Source: DAOVQB01 sp023128935
Lineage (GTDB): Bacteria; Eisenbacteria; RBG-16-71-46; CAIMUX01; WJJG01
Assembly: GCA_030628905.1 (NCBI GenBank)
Contig: DAOVQB010000109.1
Span: 1 to 14,633 of the forward strand
Direction of reading: 5' to 3'
Length of the DNA: 14,633 bases
Below the pieces are notes generated by a model, which was not told the DNA's origin, ran no database searches, and worked only from the letters and a program-made list of their open reading frames with translations. The translations under genes and the position numbers were made by a program. Positions 8,173 through 14,633 of this stretch are shown here, piece after piece (within the stretch, counting starts at the first letter, position 1; each line of letters starts with the position of its first letter).

Positions 8173-8281
8173 CGAGCACCACCTACTGGGCCAGCAGCTG
8201 GTTTTCGGGCTTCACCGGTCAAGGGCACGTCAAGGAGGAGCTTGATAGCGGGCCCGGGGCCAGAACGGAGATGCCTAACGG

Positions 8282-9202
8282 ATGGGGATGCGTTCAGTTT
8301 GTGCCGCCATCTCACTGCTGGGATGCATCTGTCTTGCTGGAGATGCGGGGCCCTCTACTGGACCGGGATTTTCCCGACCGGATCCTGTCACGGCGCCTTC
8401 AGGCACCGGTCTGGACCTGGAAACACAACTCCTGCCCGATTCACCCCGGTTCGAGTTCAAGGCAGTCTCTATCGCTGAATGGGAGAGACGGGCGTTCCTG
8501 AAGACCCACCCCCATCTTGATGATGTCTTTGTCCTTGGTGAGCGCCTTATCTTCTCCGTTCGCTACGGGCCGATCCGTGCTGGAGAGGCCACGATGTCGA
8601 TCGGCGGGATCGAGGTCATCGACGGGGACTCCTGTTTTCACATCGTAACGACCGCCCGGAGTAACAGCTTCTTCTCCACTTTTTACTTCGTCAACGATCG
8701 GGTGGAGAGCTTCATAGACACGCGCTATCTCCTGTCGCGGCGCTTCGAGAAACATCTGATCGAGGGTGACTATCGGAACAACACAGTGGTGACGATGGAT
8801 CAACGCAACCACCTGGCCATCCATGATGACGGCAGGATCTTCGAGATGAAGCCCCGATCTCATGATTTGCTAAGTGCCTTCTATGAAGTTCGTGCGCGCC
8901 ACCCAATGGAGCCCGGGGATGGTTTTGACCTCGAGAGCCATGTGGATCGGAAGAACTACCCGATCCACGTGAAGGTGCACCGGCGCGAGAGGATCAAGGT
9001 GCCCGCGGGGGAATTCGACTGCCTGGTCGTAGAACCGGTGATGCGCAGTGAGGGCCTGTTCAAGCATCAGGGTCAACTCATGATCTGGCTGACCGACGAT
9101 CGCCGGAGGATCCCGGTCCAGATGAAGAGCAAGCTGCCGATCGGGGCAATCTCCGTGGTCCTCGTGGATGTCGATGGGCGCCAGGAATGGGAGACGGGGT
9201 GA
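8282..9202 (+). CDS. DUF3108-type exported protein
   Basis: A 306-residue protein whose central part reads like the DUF3108 family: LGERLIFSVRYGPIRAGEATMSIGG (about 85-109), then cysteine- and phenylalanine-containing beta strands, a positively charged YLLSRRFEKHL segment, and a C-terminal strand-rich end. DUF3108 proteins are envelope proteins of unknown biochemical role with a beta-rich fold. The N-terminus is a short signal-like stretch, with Arg4, a hydrophobic run to Leu13, and Gly14-Cys15. A lipoprotein site at Cys15 is possible, but Leu at -2 is not ideal, so a signal-peptidase I protein is also possible. An in-frame TAA at 8276-8278 rules out any earlier start. GGAG 8267-8270 is 11 bases before ATG 8282; ATG 8288 is the alternative. 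The gene overlaps the next one by one base (TGATG), so the two are probably coupled. Confidence 0.75.
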   Translation: MGMRSVCAAISLLGCICLAGDAGPSTGPGFSRPDPVTAPSGTGLDLETQLLPDSPRFEFKAVSIAEWERRAFLKTHPHLDDVFVLGERLIFSVRYGPIRAGEATMSIGGIEVIDGDSCFHIVTTARSNSFFSTFYFVNDRVESFIDTRYLLSRRFEKHLIEGDYRNNTVVTMDQRNHLAIHDDGRIFEMKPRSHDLLSAFYEVRARHPMEPGDGFDLESHVDRKNYPIHVKVHRRERIKVPAGEFDCLVVEPVMRSEGLFKHQGQLMIWLTDDRRRIPVQMKSKLPIGAISVVLVDVDGRQEWETG

Positions 9203-10197
9203 TGGGCCGGTACGAGGAGATCGACCTGCGGCGGCTCAAGCGGATCGAGATCGCCCGACGCCGATACAAAGTGGAGCGGGGAATGCTGGCTGATCCCCCC
9301 ACTGGGGTCGGGTCCTTTGCCGACTTCTGGGATGGTCTGCCCGGAACCTTGGCGGCCCTGGATCTCCACACGCTGGCCCGTGCGATCGTCACTGCACGCA
9401 ACCGCGGGCGGCCCGTGATCTGGATGTTCGGGGCGCACGTGATTAAGGTCGGCTTGGGCCCGCTGCTGACAGGCCTTCTGCGGGAGGATTTCGCTACCCT
9501 CTTGGCGGTCAACGGGGCCTTCACGATCCATGACGCTGAGCTGGCCCTCTGGGGCGTGACCTCGGAGGATGTCGCCCGCGAGCTCCACGAGGGGCGCTTC
9601 GGCATGGTGAAGGAGACATCCCAGCTCCTCAATGAAGCCGCGGTCGAGGCCGCCAAGCGTGGTGAGGGATTGGGTGAATCGATCGGGCGCATGCTGCTAG
9701 AGCGCCGGGATGCGTGGATTACCGATAGTGTGATGGGTGTTGCCTATGACATGGGGATCCCCGCTACGGTCCATGTGGCGGTCGGGACAGACATTACGCA
9801 CCAACATCCCGAGTTCTCCGGGGAGGCTACCGGAGGGGGATCGGCTCGGGATTTCAGGATTTTCGCCAAACACCTTCAGGACCTCGAGGGGGCCGTGGTT
9901 GTGAATGTGGGCAGCGCGGTGATCCTGCCTGAGGTCTTCCTGAAAGCCTTCTCCGTAGTGACCAATCTTGGTGCGAACAGCGCAGGGTTGGTGACGGCCA
10001 CGCTTGATTTCAATCGTCACTATCGCCCACTGGTAAACGTCGTCCAGCGACCACATCGGGGACCGCAGGGCATTTACCTGATCGGCCATCACGAGATCCT
10101 GCTGCCGCTTCTCTTCCAGGGCCTCTTGCTCGAGCGGGACCGCTTCGTGGTCTCGAAGGCTTCAAGATGTGGGGAATGCGCGCCGAATTCTCGGTGA
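9202..10197 (+). CDS. Conserved protein of unknown function, deoxyhypusine-synthase-like layout
   Basis: A soluble alpha/beta protein with no signal peptide or membrane segment. From ATG 9202 it has 331 residues. Sequence blocks that look conserved are MFGAHVIK (75-82), VNGAFTIHDAEL (103-114), HVAVGTDITHQHP (191-203), NVGSAVILPEVFLKA (235-249) and GHHEILLP (295-302). Glycine-rich turns after beta strands and several His/Asp residues suggest a nucleotide-binding Rossmann-type enzyme. The general layout recalls deoxyhypusine synthase, but the catalytic-lysine motif of that enzyme is not apparent, so I assign no reaction. I recall similar unannotated proteins in other bacteria, without being able to name the family. 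I prefer ATG 9202 because it overlaps the DUF3108 stop as TGATG and has GGAG (9190-9193) at eight bases; ATG 9187 would add five residues. The final 15 residues or so (SKASRCGECAPNSR) lack the character of the rest. Confidence 0.7.
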   Translation: MGRYEEIDLRRLKRIEIARRRYKVERGMLADPPTGVGSFADFWDGLPGTLAALDLHTLARAIVTARNRGRPVIWMFGAHVIKVGLGPLLTGLLREDFATLLAVNGAFTIHDAELALWGVTSEDVARELHEGRFGMVKETSQLLNEAAVEAAKRGEGLGESIGRMLLERRDAWITDSVMGVAYDMGIPATVHVAVGTDITHQHPEFSGEATGGGSARDFRIFAKHLQDLEGAVVVNVGSAVILPEVFLKAFSVVTNLGANSAGLVTATLDFNRHYRPLVNVVQRPHRGPQGIYLIGHHEILLPLLFQGLLLERDRFVVSKASRCGECAPNSR

Positions 10198-10379
10198 GAG
10201 TACGCCTTGTGGGCACGTGATCTGAGGGTGCCGTCTACTGCGAAATTAAGCGCTGCAGTTTCTGCGGGATTGTCCGCTTGACGAGATGGCACGGTTGGTT
10301 GACCGGTAGGGACCTCCCGTGTAGCATCGGCCCGGCGCGAAGGGGCGCGCGCTGGAAGAATTGGTCTTGGGGGCCGGAG

Positions 10380-10406
10380 TTGACATGACACCCGCCCCAA
10401 TATAGC
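10380..10406 (+). promoter_or_regulatory. Candidate promoter of the polysaccharide export operon
   Basis: A perfect -35 hexamer TTGACA (10380-10385) is followed by TATAGC (10401-10406). The 15-base spacer is shorter than the ideal 17. It sits at the end of the largest intergenic gap (10198-10428) and just before the first export gene. With a start near 10413 the 5' leader would be only about 16 bases. The remainder of the gap holds no gene, T-run terminator or clear repeat that I can see. Confidence 0.45.
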
Positions 10407-10428
10407 ACACAGGAGTTAGGAAAGAGCG

Positions 10429-11181
10429 GTGCAGAGGATACTCGGAACAACGGCAGTCCTGCTTGTCCTGACCGGGGTTCAGCTGGGTTGTGGCTCGGGC
10501 GGTCACCCGCAGCCGGGACCGCTATCGGTAGCCGACCGTTCCCCGGCTGCTGAGCGGGCTCTTCCCGAAGCCTACCGGCTCCACGTCGGTGACGAGATAT
10601 ACATCCTAGTCTTGGAGAACGACGACCTGAGCAGGACTGTCAAGGTCCAACCCGACGGCAAGATCACGGCCCCGGGAGCAGGAGAGCTTCACGTGGCGGG
10701 GAAGACTGTTGGTGAGGTCGCCGAGCATCTGCGGTCCAATCTGCGCAGGCTCCTGCGGTATCCGGACGTCAGCGTCATGCTCAGCGACTACGCCGAGCAG
10801 CAGATCTACGTTCTCGGGGAGGTAAAGCAGCCGGGTGCCCGGCCCTATGTTCCGGCGATGACTACGCTGCACGCCGTGGGCGCGGCGGCGGGACCGCTGC
10901 CAAGCGGAAAGATGAGCACTGTGATTATCCTGCGCCGTAGCGGACCAAGCGACATGGATGTCTATCGCGTCAATCTCAAAGCGGCCATGGACGGGAGCGT
11001 GACGACTCGCGATTTCTTCCTCCAGCCCTATGATGTCGTCTATGTTCCCCGGACGATCATTGCGGAAGTCAACCTGTTCGTGGACCAGTTCGTCCGCAAG
11101 AACTTGGTGGCCTTCACCGCCTACATTGAAGGGTGGAAAACGTTCCACCTCGGTGATTGGAGGAGTTACGAGGTTCCCTAA
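10429..11181 (+). CDS. Wza-like polysaccharide export outer-membrane lipoprotein
   Basis: Members of this family form the outer-membrane/periplasmic exit channel for capsule or exopolysaccharide. The 250-residue protein has a signal-like N-terminus (about 4-20) ending in Leu-Gly-Cys21, a plausible though non-ideal lipobox. A poly-export (PF02563-type) domain spans about 49-120 (YRLHVGDEIYI, VQPDGKITAP, YPDVSVMLSDY). One SLBB domain spans about 124-207 (QQIYVLGEVKQPGARPYVP, LQPYDVVYVPRT). The C-terminus has an amphipathic segment (IIAEVNLFVDQFVRKNL) like that which inserts in the outer membrane in family members. Only one SLBB is present, against two or more in Wza, so this belongs to the shorter group. 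The start is GTG 10429, with AGGA at 10418-10421. It is the first gene of the operon. Confidence 0.9.
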   Translation: MQRILGTTAVLLVLTGVQLGCGSGGHPQPGPLSVADRSPAAERALPEAYRLHVGDEIYILVLENDDLSRTVKVQPDGKITAPGAGELHVAGKTVGEVAEHLRSNLRRLLRYPDVSVMLSDYAEQQIYVLGEVKQPGARPYVPAMTTLHAVGAAAGPLPSGKMSTVIILRRSGPSDMDVYRVNLKAAMDGSVTTRDFFLQPYDVVYVPRTIIAEVNLFVDQFVRKNLVAFTAYIEGWKTFHLGDWRSYEVP

Positions 11182-11318
11182 GTGGCTTGGTACTATGCGG
11201 AGTAACTCGGTGGCGATTTGGAGCAGCGACGATTGCGCTCCAGGCTCATGGGCTGTCGAGAGTCATGCGACAACGTGTGGAGCCGGGAGTGTCACATCGG
11301 CAGGGCAAGGAGTCTTGC
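11182..11318 (+). promoter_or_regulatory. Structured 137-base leader between export and co-polymerase genes
   Basis: Non-coding if the Wzz-like gene starts at 11319. It contains a stem-loop: GGAGC 11220-11224, bulged A 11225, GC 11226-11227, loop 11228-11234, GC 11235-11236 and GCTCC 11237-11241, plus an outer T-A pair. No T-run follows, so it is not a standard terminator. The role is unknown. Confidence 0.35.
11307..11312 (+). promoter_or_regulatory. Shine-Dalgarno fixing the Wzz-like start
   Basis: AAGGAG lies exactly six bases upstream of GTG 11319. The farther in-frame TTG at 11157 has no such site and falls inside the previous gene. Confidence 0.75.
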
Positions 11319-12692
11319 GTGCCAGATCCGCGTGAAACGACAGAACAGGCAGGCTCTTTCAGGGATTTCTTGGGCGTGCTTTTCCGGCGCAAGTGGGTGG
11401 TGCTCACCACCCTGGGTGTGACGCTGGCTTCTGTGATCTACCTCGCCCTGACGAGCGTTTCTGCGTACGAATCCTACTCGAAGCTTCTGGTGAACCGAGG
11501 GCATCCCGTGACTGCATTCGGCCCCGGCGAGCAGATGCTGTCCTGGGAGGAAGATCTGACCTCCGAGATGGAAATCATCGAGAGCGCCAGGATCTGCGAC
11601 CGTGCCCAGGAATTCCTGGTGCAGCAGGGCGTCCAGGGTGAGGATGATGCTCCCTACGAGATCAACCCGCAGGAGATTCGAACCACGACCTCCGGCAAAT
11701 CCAGCGTCATCAGGGTCTACTATCGCTGTCCCATTCCCATTGTCGCCGAGAGCGTCGTGCGGGTACTCACGCAGGCCTATCGTGAGTTCCGCACGCATGA
11801 ACGCACGCCAGATCCGACTGCCTATCTCCAGCAGGAAATCGAGGGAGTGCGTGAGGAGATCGGGCACTGGGAGAACAAGCGGGCGGAGTTCCTGGTGAAT
11901 GAGGGAACGGTTCAGTTGCGTGAGGAGCGCACGAATCTGCTAATCGGAAGGCGTGGGATCGAGAACGATCTGGCCAGAACACGCGGCCTCGTGGCCGAGC
12001 AGCAGGCCCAGACGGAGTGGATGCAACAGATGGCCGAGAGCGATGAAGATACCGACCCAACGGCAAGCATCTATCCGATCGGTGAGGTGTCGCACCGTGG
12101 AGAGCCGGCGCTGCTCGTGTTGCGCAGGACGATCCTGAGTACGGAGGCCGAATACATCGCCGCCAAGGCCCAGTACACCGAAGGCCACCCCAGGGTGTTG
12201 GCGCTCCGCGACAGGCTCGATGAGTTCCGCATCGCGATTCGCGAGGAGGCTGCCGGGTACGCGAAATACCTGGGAGCCGTGGTGGAGGCTTCCCGGGCGA
12301 AGGAGGCTTCTCTAGAGGCGAGCCTGGATTATATCAATGAGACGTTGAGCGCGTTCCCGAGTCGCGAGGCGCAGCTGGCGCACATGGATCGGACGATTGA
12401 AGCCCTGCAGACGACGCATGATGCGCTTCTCAAACGCAGGCTCGATGCGCTGGCGACTCAGGTGGGATCTAATCCATGGGATGTCGTGGTGTTGGAGGAC
12501 GCCGTCGAGGCCTACCCGGTGCGGACGCGGGACTATGCCCGGATGTCGGTGATTCCCCTCTTTGCCCTTTTGGTGGGAATCGCCCTGGCCTTTCTGGTGG
12601 ATGGATTGGATCACTCTGTGAAGAGTCGCGCAGAAATAGAAGCTCATCTGAAGATACCCGTACTGGCCACAGTGAGTCGATTTCGCAAGTAG
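11319..12692 (+). CDS. Wzz/GumC-like polysaccharide co-polymerase (chain-length determinant)
   Basis: An inner-membrane protein with two membrane segments (about residues 26-44 and 409-429 from GTG 11319) and a large periplasmic region between them that is largely helical, with coiled-coil potential about 165-380. It is 457 residues long. Such PCP proteins control chain length and link export machinery across the envelope, acting with the Wza-like channel. The N-terminal segment FRDFLGVLFRRKWVVLTT and the C-terminal DGLDHSVKSRAEIEAHLKIPVLATV are family hallmarks; the latter is the cytoplasmic tail that normally contacts a CpsD-type kinase. No kinase domain is fused, and the putative partner is encoded at 13706. 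The start is GTG 11319 because of AAGGAG upstream. An open frame back to TTG 11157 would prepend 54 residues with no Wzz-like character. Confidence 0.87.
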   Translation: MPDPRETTEQAGSFRDFLGVLFRRKWVVLTTLGVTLASVIYLALTSVSAYESYSKLLVNRGHPVTAFGPGEQMLSWEEDLTSEMEIIESARICDRAQEFLVQQGVQGEDDAPYEINPQEIRTTTSGKSSVIRVYYRCPIPIVAESVVRVLTQAYREFRTHERTPDPTAYLQQEIEGVREEIGHWENKRAEFLVNEGTVQLREERTNLLIGRRGIENDLARTRGLVAEQQAQTEWMQQMAESDEDTDPTASIYPIGEVSHRGEPALLVLRRTILSTEAEYIAAKAQYTEGHPRVLALRDRLDEFRIAIREEAAGYAKYLGAVVEASRAKEASLEASLDYINETLSAFPSREAQLAHMDRTIEALQTTHDALLKRRLDALATQVGSNPWDVVVLEDAVEAYPVRTRDYARMSVIPLFALLVGIALAFLVDGLDHSVKSRAEIEAHLKIPVLATVSRFRK

Positions 12693-12696
12693 GGTA

Positions 12697-12742
12697 TTGA
12701 TCCCGGGCGCACACGGTCGAGATAGCCAAGGCGCGGGATCAA
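12697..12742 (+). repeat. Long bulged inverted repeat between co-polymerase and ATPase genes
   Basis: The arm TTGATCCCG (12697-12705) pairs perfectly with CGGGATCAA (12734-12742). After a two-base bulge (12706-12707) CGC (12708-12710) pairs with GCG (12731-12733), giving a 12-bp stem with a 20-base loop. It begins four bases after the stop codon and ends 19 bases before the next start. No T-run follows. It could be a weak attenuator, an RNA processing site or an operator. Confidence 0.6.
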
Positions 12743-12761
12743 CTTCGGGGCGGGAAGTCAG

Positions 12762-13625
12762 ATGGCGACATACGAGGCATTCTACGGCTTCAGAGAGCCA
12801 CCGTTTAGTCTAACACCCGACCCGAGATTCCTGTTTATGACCCCGGATCAACGCGAGGCATTGGCGTATCTGACCTATGGTATTCAGGAGCGCAAGGGAT
12901 TCCTCGTATTGACAGGTGAGGTGGGGGTTGGCAAGACCCTCATTATGCGCACACTGCTGGGCCGGCTGGATGAGTCGGTAGAAACGGCAATCGTCATGAA
13001 TGCCATGCTGACCTTCAAGCAGCTCCTAACCATGGCCCTCATTGACTTCGGCCTCCCTGCTCCGTCGCATGGCAAGGTAGAGATGCTCATAGCCTTCCAG
13101 CAGTTTCTGCTGCGCCTGCGGGACGCAGGGCGCAACGCCGTGCTCGTGGTGGACGAGGCCCAGAACCTTTCCCCCCTGAGCCTGGAGGAATTCCGCCTGC
13201 TCTCCAACCTGGAAACGAGCAGCCAGAAGCTGATCCAGATCGTGCTTGTCGGGCAGCCTGAGCTGAAGGTCCAGCTCAACTCTCATCGACTGCGTCAGCT
13301 GCGCCAGAGAATCCCAGGCATTTGGGAATTGCGACCCTTGGCCCCCGAAGGCATAGGGGAATACATCGAACACCGAATCCGCATCGCGAGTGAGGGACGG
13401 GCCGGCGGGATTTTCGACGAGGGGGCCGTGGATGAGGTGACAGGCTACTCCAATGGAATTCCGCGCATGATCAATATGCTCTGCGACAGATCCCTGCTAA
13501 TTGGGTATGTTCAGGACCGTAAACGGATCGGGATGGAAATCGTTCGGGCGGCCGTGAGAGAACTCGAACAGGGTTTTGGGGTCAGAGATACATGTGTCGT
13601 GCCGACACTAGGGACCGAGCCCTAG
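12762..13625 (+). CDS. ExeA/GspA-like AAA ATPase of polysaccharide/exosortase clusters
   Basis: A 287-residue P-loop ATPase. The N-terminal YEAFYGFREPPFSLTPDPRFLFMT is the signature of the ExeA/GspA family and of the ATPases found with exosortase (XrtA) and other EPS clusters. Walker A GEVGVGKT is at 52-59. Walker B with the Asp131-Glu132 pair (LVVDEAQNLS) follows, then a sensor-like IQIVLVGQPEL and an arginine-rich LRQRI. Sensor 2 is GIPRMINMLCDRSLL. All catalytic residues look intact. There is no C-terminal membrane helix or peptidoglycan-binding domain, unlike full-length ExeA, so it is the short cytoplasmic type. Its substrate is unknown; its place between the co-polymerase and the CpsD-like gene suggests a role in powering or assembling the export complex (inference). 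The start is ATG 12762, with only a modest GGGAAG upstream. Confidence 0.88.
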   Translation: MATYEAFYGFREPPFSLTPDPRFLFMTPDQREALAYLTYGIQERKGFLVLTGEVGVGKTLIMRTLLGRLDESVETAIVMNAMLTFKQLLTMALIDFGLPAPSHGKVEMLIAFQQFLLRLRDAGRNAVLVVDEAQNLSPLSLEEFRLLSNLETSSQKLIQIVLVGQPELKVQLNSHRLRQLRQRIPGIWELRPLAPEGIGEYIEHRIRIASEGRAGGIFDEGAVDEVTGYSNGIPRMINMLCDRSLLIGYVQDRKRIGMEIVRAAVRELEQGFGVRDTCVVPTLGTEP

Positions 13626-13705
13626 GCTGTATGCGCGCGACCGGGCGCAGGCCGAAGTCCGGCTGGGGCTGAAGTGGTAAGGCAAAGCTGCACGGAGGCT
13701 GAATT

Positions 13706-14521
13706 GTGAGCCACATTTATGATGCCTTGAAAAAGTCGCGTGGGGAGGAGCCGGTTCGTCCAGACGCCGGCAGTGGCGGTTCTACGCCTCCTCCGGAACC
13801 CCCTGCCGCACCGCCATCATCAAAAGGGGATCAGCCACTGGCCCCATTGGTTCCAGATGGTAAAATCCAAGGACGTCTCCTCGGCGAGCCGAACACCTCG
13901 TTTCTCAGGGAACTCGATACGCTGCGGGGGAACGTGGACGTACTGCTCTCGCGCCAGTCGCGCCAGGTTGTGTGCTTCACCGGGGCCGTGCCGGGCGAGG
14001 GATCGACAACCCTGGCTGTTCACTATGCCTACCTGATCTCAAGCGTAGTCGGCAAGCGGGTTCTGCTTGTCGATGGCGACATGGCCCGCTCGCATCTGAG
14101 CCTTTCCGATGCCATCGGCGAGCGCGCCGGGCTCTCGGAACTCCTGACCTCGGATCTGCCCTTGGAAAGCGCGATTGTTGGGACGGAAGACCCCAAGTTG
14201 CATTTTCTCCCTGCCGGGCAAGATCAGATCCATCACATCGAGGCGGTGACTTCGGGACCCATCCGTTCCCTGCTCGATCACCTGGGGGAGCGCTATGATG
14301 CTGTTGTTATCGACAGCGCGCCTGTGCTCGAACATCCGGAGTCGCCTTTGATTGGAGCTGCGTGTGATGGAGTCGTGCTCGTAGTCCGCGCCGAGCGCAT
14401 GCGCTGGGAGATCGCTCAGCGTGCCCTCAGGGAACTCAATATCGCCCGCTGCCGGATCTTAGGCTCGGTCCTGAACGCGTGGCGCCCCAGCCTTCCGAGC
14501 TTCCTGAGCGAGAGGGTTTAG
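13706..14521 (+). CDS. CpsD/CapB-like BY-kinase homologue with degenerate Walker A
   Basis: A 271-residue P-loop protein. It opens MSHIYDALKKS, typical of the tyrosine-kinase proteins of EPS clusters, followed by a Pro/Gly/Ser-rich linker (about 15-50). The nucleotide-binding core has PGEGSTT (96-102) where kinases have PGEGKST, so the Walker A lysine is replaced by Ser100. Walker A' is VLLVDGDM with Asp123 and Asp125, and Walker B is VVIDSAP with Asp203. The usual C-terminal tyrosine-rich cluster is absent; the protein ends SFLSERV. It may be a non-catalytic regulatory partner of the Wzz-like protein, or bind nucleotide differently. Known BY-kinases autophosphorylate and regulate chain length with the Wzz tail. 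The start is GTG 13706, with GGAGG 13694-13698 seven bases upstream. The family call is firm; kinase activity is doubtful. Confidence 0.86.
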   Translation: MSHIYDALKKSRGEEPVRPDAGSGGSTPPPEPPAAPPSSKGDQPLAPLVPDGKIQGRLLGEPNTSFLRELDTLRGNVDVLLSRQSRQVVCFTGAVPGEGSTTLAVHYAYLISSVVGKRVLLVDGDMARSHLSLSDAIGERAGLSELLTSDLPLESAIVGTEDPKLHFLPAGQDQIHHIEAVTSGPIRSLLDHLGERYDAVVIDSAPVLEHPESPLIGAACDGVVLVVRAERMRWEIAQRALRELNIARCRILGSVLNAWRPSLPSFLSERV

Positions 14522-14633
14522 TGTCGCGTCACCGGAACAGCTCGGCGCTGGGTGACAAAACGCTCGTACTTCGCCAGGTGCCAGCCATCCTTTCACCTGA
14601 CTCCGACTTCAACCGGAGGCTCGTCACACTCAC
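14521..14633 (+). CDS. Start of a probable next gene of the operon (partial)
   Basis: A GTG at 14521 overlaps the preceding stop (TAGTG) and stays open for all 37 codons to the window edge. A weak GAGAGGG (about 14510-14516) lies upstream. The predicted residues (MSRHRNSSALGDKTLVLRQV and onward) show no recognisable domain, signal peptide or membrane segment. A second frame is also open over this short stretch, so the reading frame is not certain. No function is assigned. Confidence 0.4.
   Translation, partial: MSRHRNSSALGDKTLVLRQVPAILSPDSDFNRRLVTL

Noticed and set aside
8191..8205. CCAGCAGCTGG followed by TTTT after pnp, terminator-like
   Set aside because: The stem is only four base pairs with a three-base loop and the T-run is short; too weak to call.
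8242..8478. Short plus-strand frame from TTG 8242 behind the strong AAGGAGGAG
   Set aside because: It overlaps the DUF3108 gene in another frame, the spacing to the start is too short, and the product is Cys/Arg-rich without homology character.
10212..10232. GGCAC / GTGCC inverted repeat after the 9202-10197 gene
   Set aside because: A five-base stem with an 11-base loop and no T-run; not distinguishable from chance.
10287..10302. Sigma54-like TGGCAC with a following TTGA upstream of the export operon
   Set aside because: The -12 element lacks the invariant GC and the spacing is one base too long.

Overview
This is a high-GC bacterial stretch in which every gene lies on the plus strand and intergenic gaps are short. 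The left part (1-8172) is the classic translation / RNA-metabolism cluster: the end of a gene in the nusA position, infB, a DUF503 (YlxP-type) gene, rbfA, truB, ribF, rpsO and pnp. This order is widely conserved in Bacteria. Here infB directly follows the presumed nusA after only 27 bases, so no ylxR/ylxQ genes intervene, and no DHH phosphoesterase gene sits between rbfA and truB. The phylum cannot be fixed from the window alone. The gene order, GC content and protein style would suit a deltaproteobacterium-like or FCB/Eisenbacteria-like lineage, probably an uncultured one (inference).

The middle part (8282-10197) holds two translationally coupled genes: a DUF3108-type exported protein and a conserved protein of unknown function whose layout recalls deoxyhypusine-synthase-type Rossmann proteins, though I cannot assign an activity.

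After a 231-base gap with a plausible sigma70-type promoter, the right part (10429-end) is the start of an exopolysaccharide or capsule export operon. It encodes a Wza-like polysaccharide export lipoprotein, a Wzz/GumC-like polysaccharide co-polymerase without a fused kinase, an ExeA/GspA-like AAA ATPase of the type found in exosortase/EPS clusters, and a CpsD/CapB-like protein with a degenerate Walker A motif and no tyrosine tail. A probable further gene begins at 14521 and runs off the window. Together these proteins would form the envelope-spanning export and chain-length apparatus; no glycosyltransferases are in view.

Several starts are moved from the longest open frame: DUF503 to 2760, ribF to 4654, rpsO to 5680, the unknown protein to 9202 and the Wzz-like gene to 11319. 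The less ordinary observations are the CpsD-like protein lacking the Walker A lysine, a long bulged inverted repeat between the Wzz-like and ATPase genes, mutually exclusive hairpins in the rpsO-pnp leader, and the unknown 331-residue protein. I see no mobile elements, tRNA/rRNA genes, CRISPR arrays or clear rho-independent terminators, and no strong case for a wholly new system.
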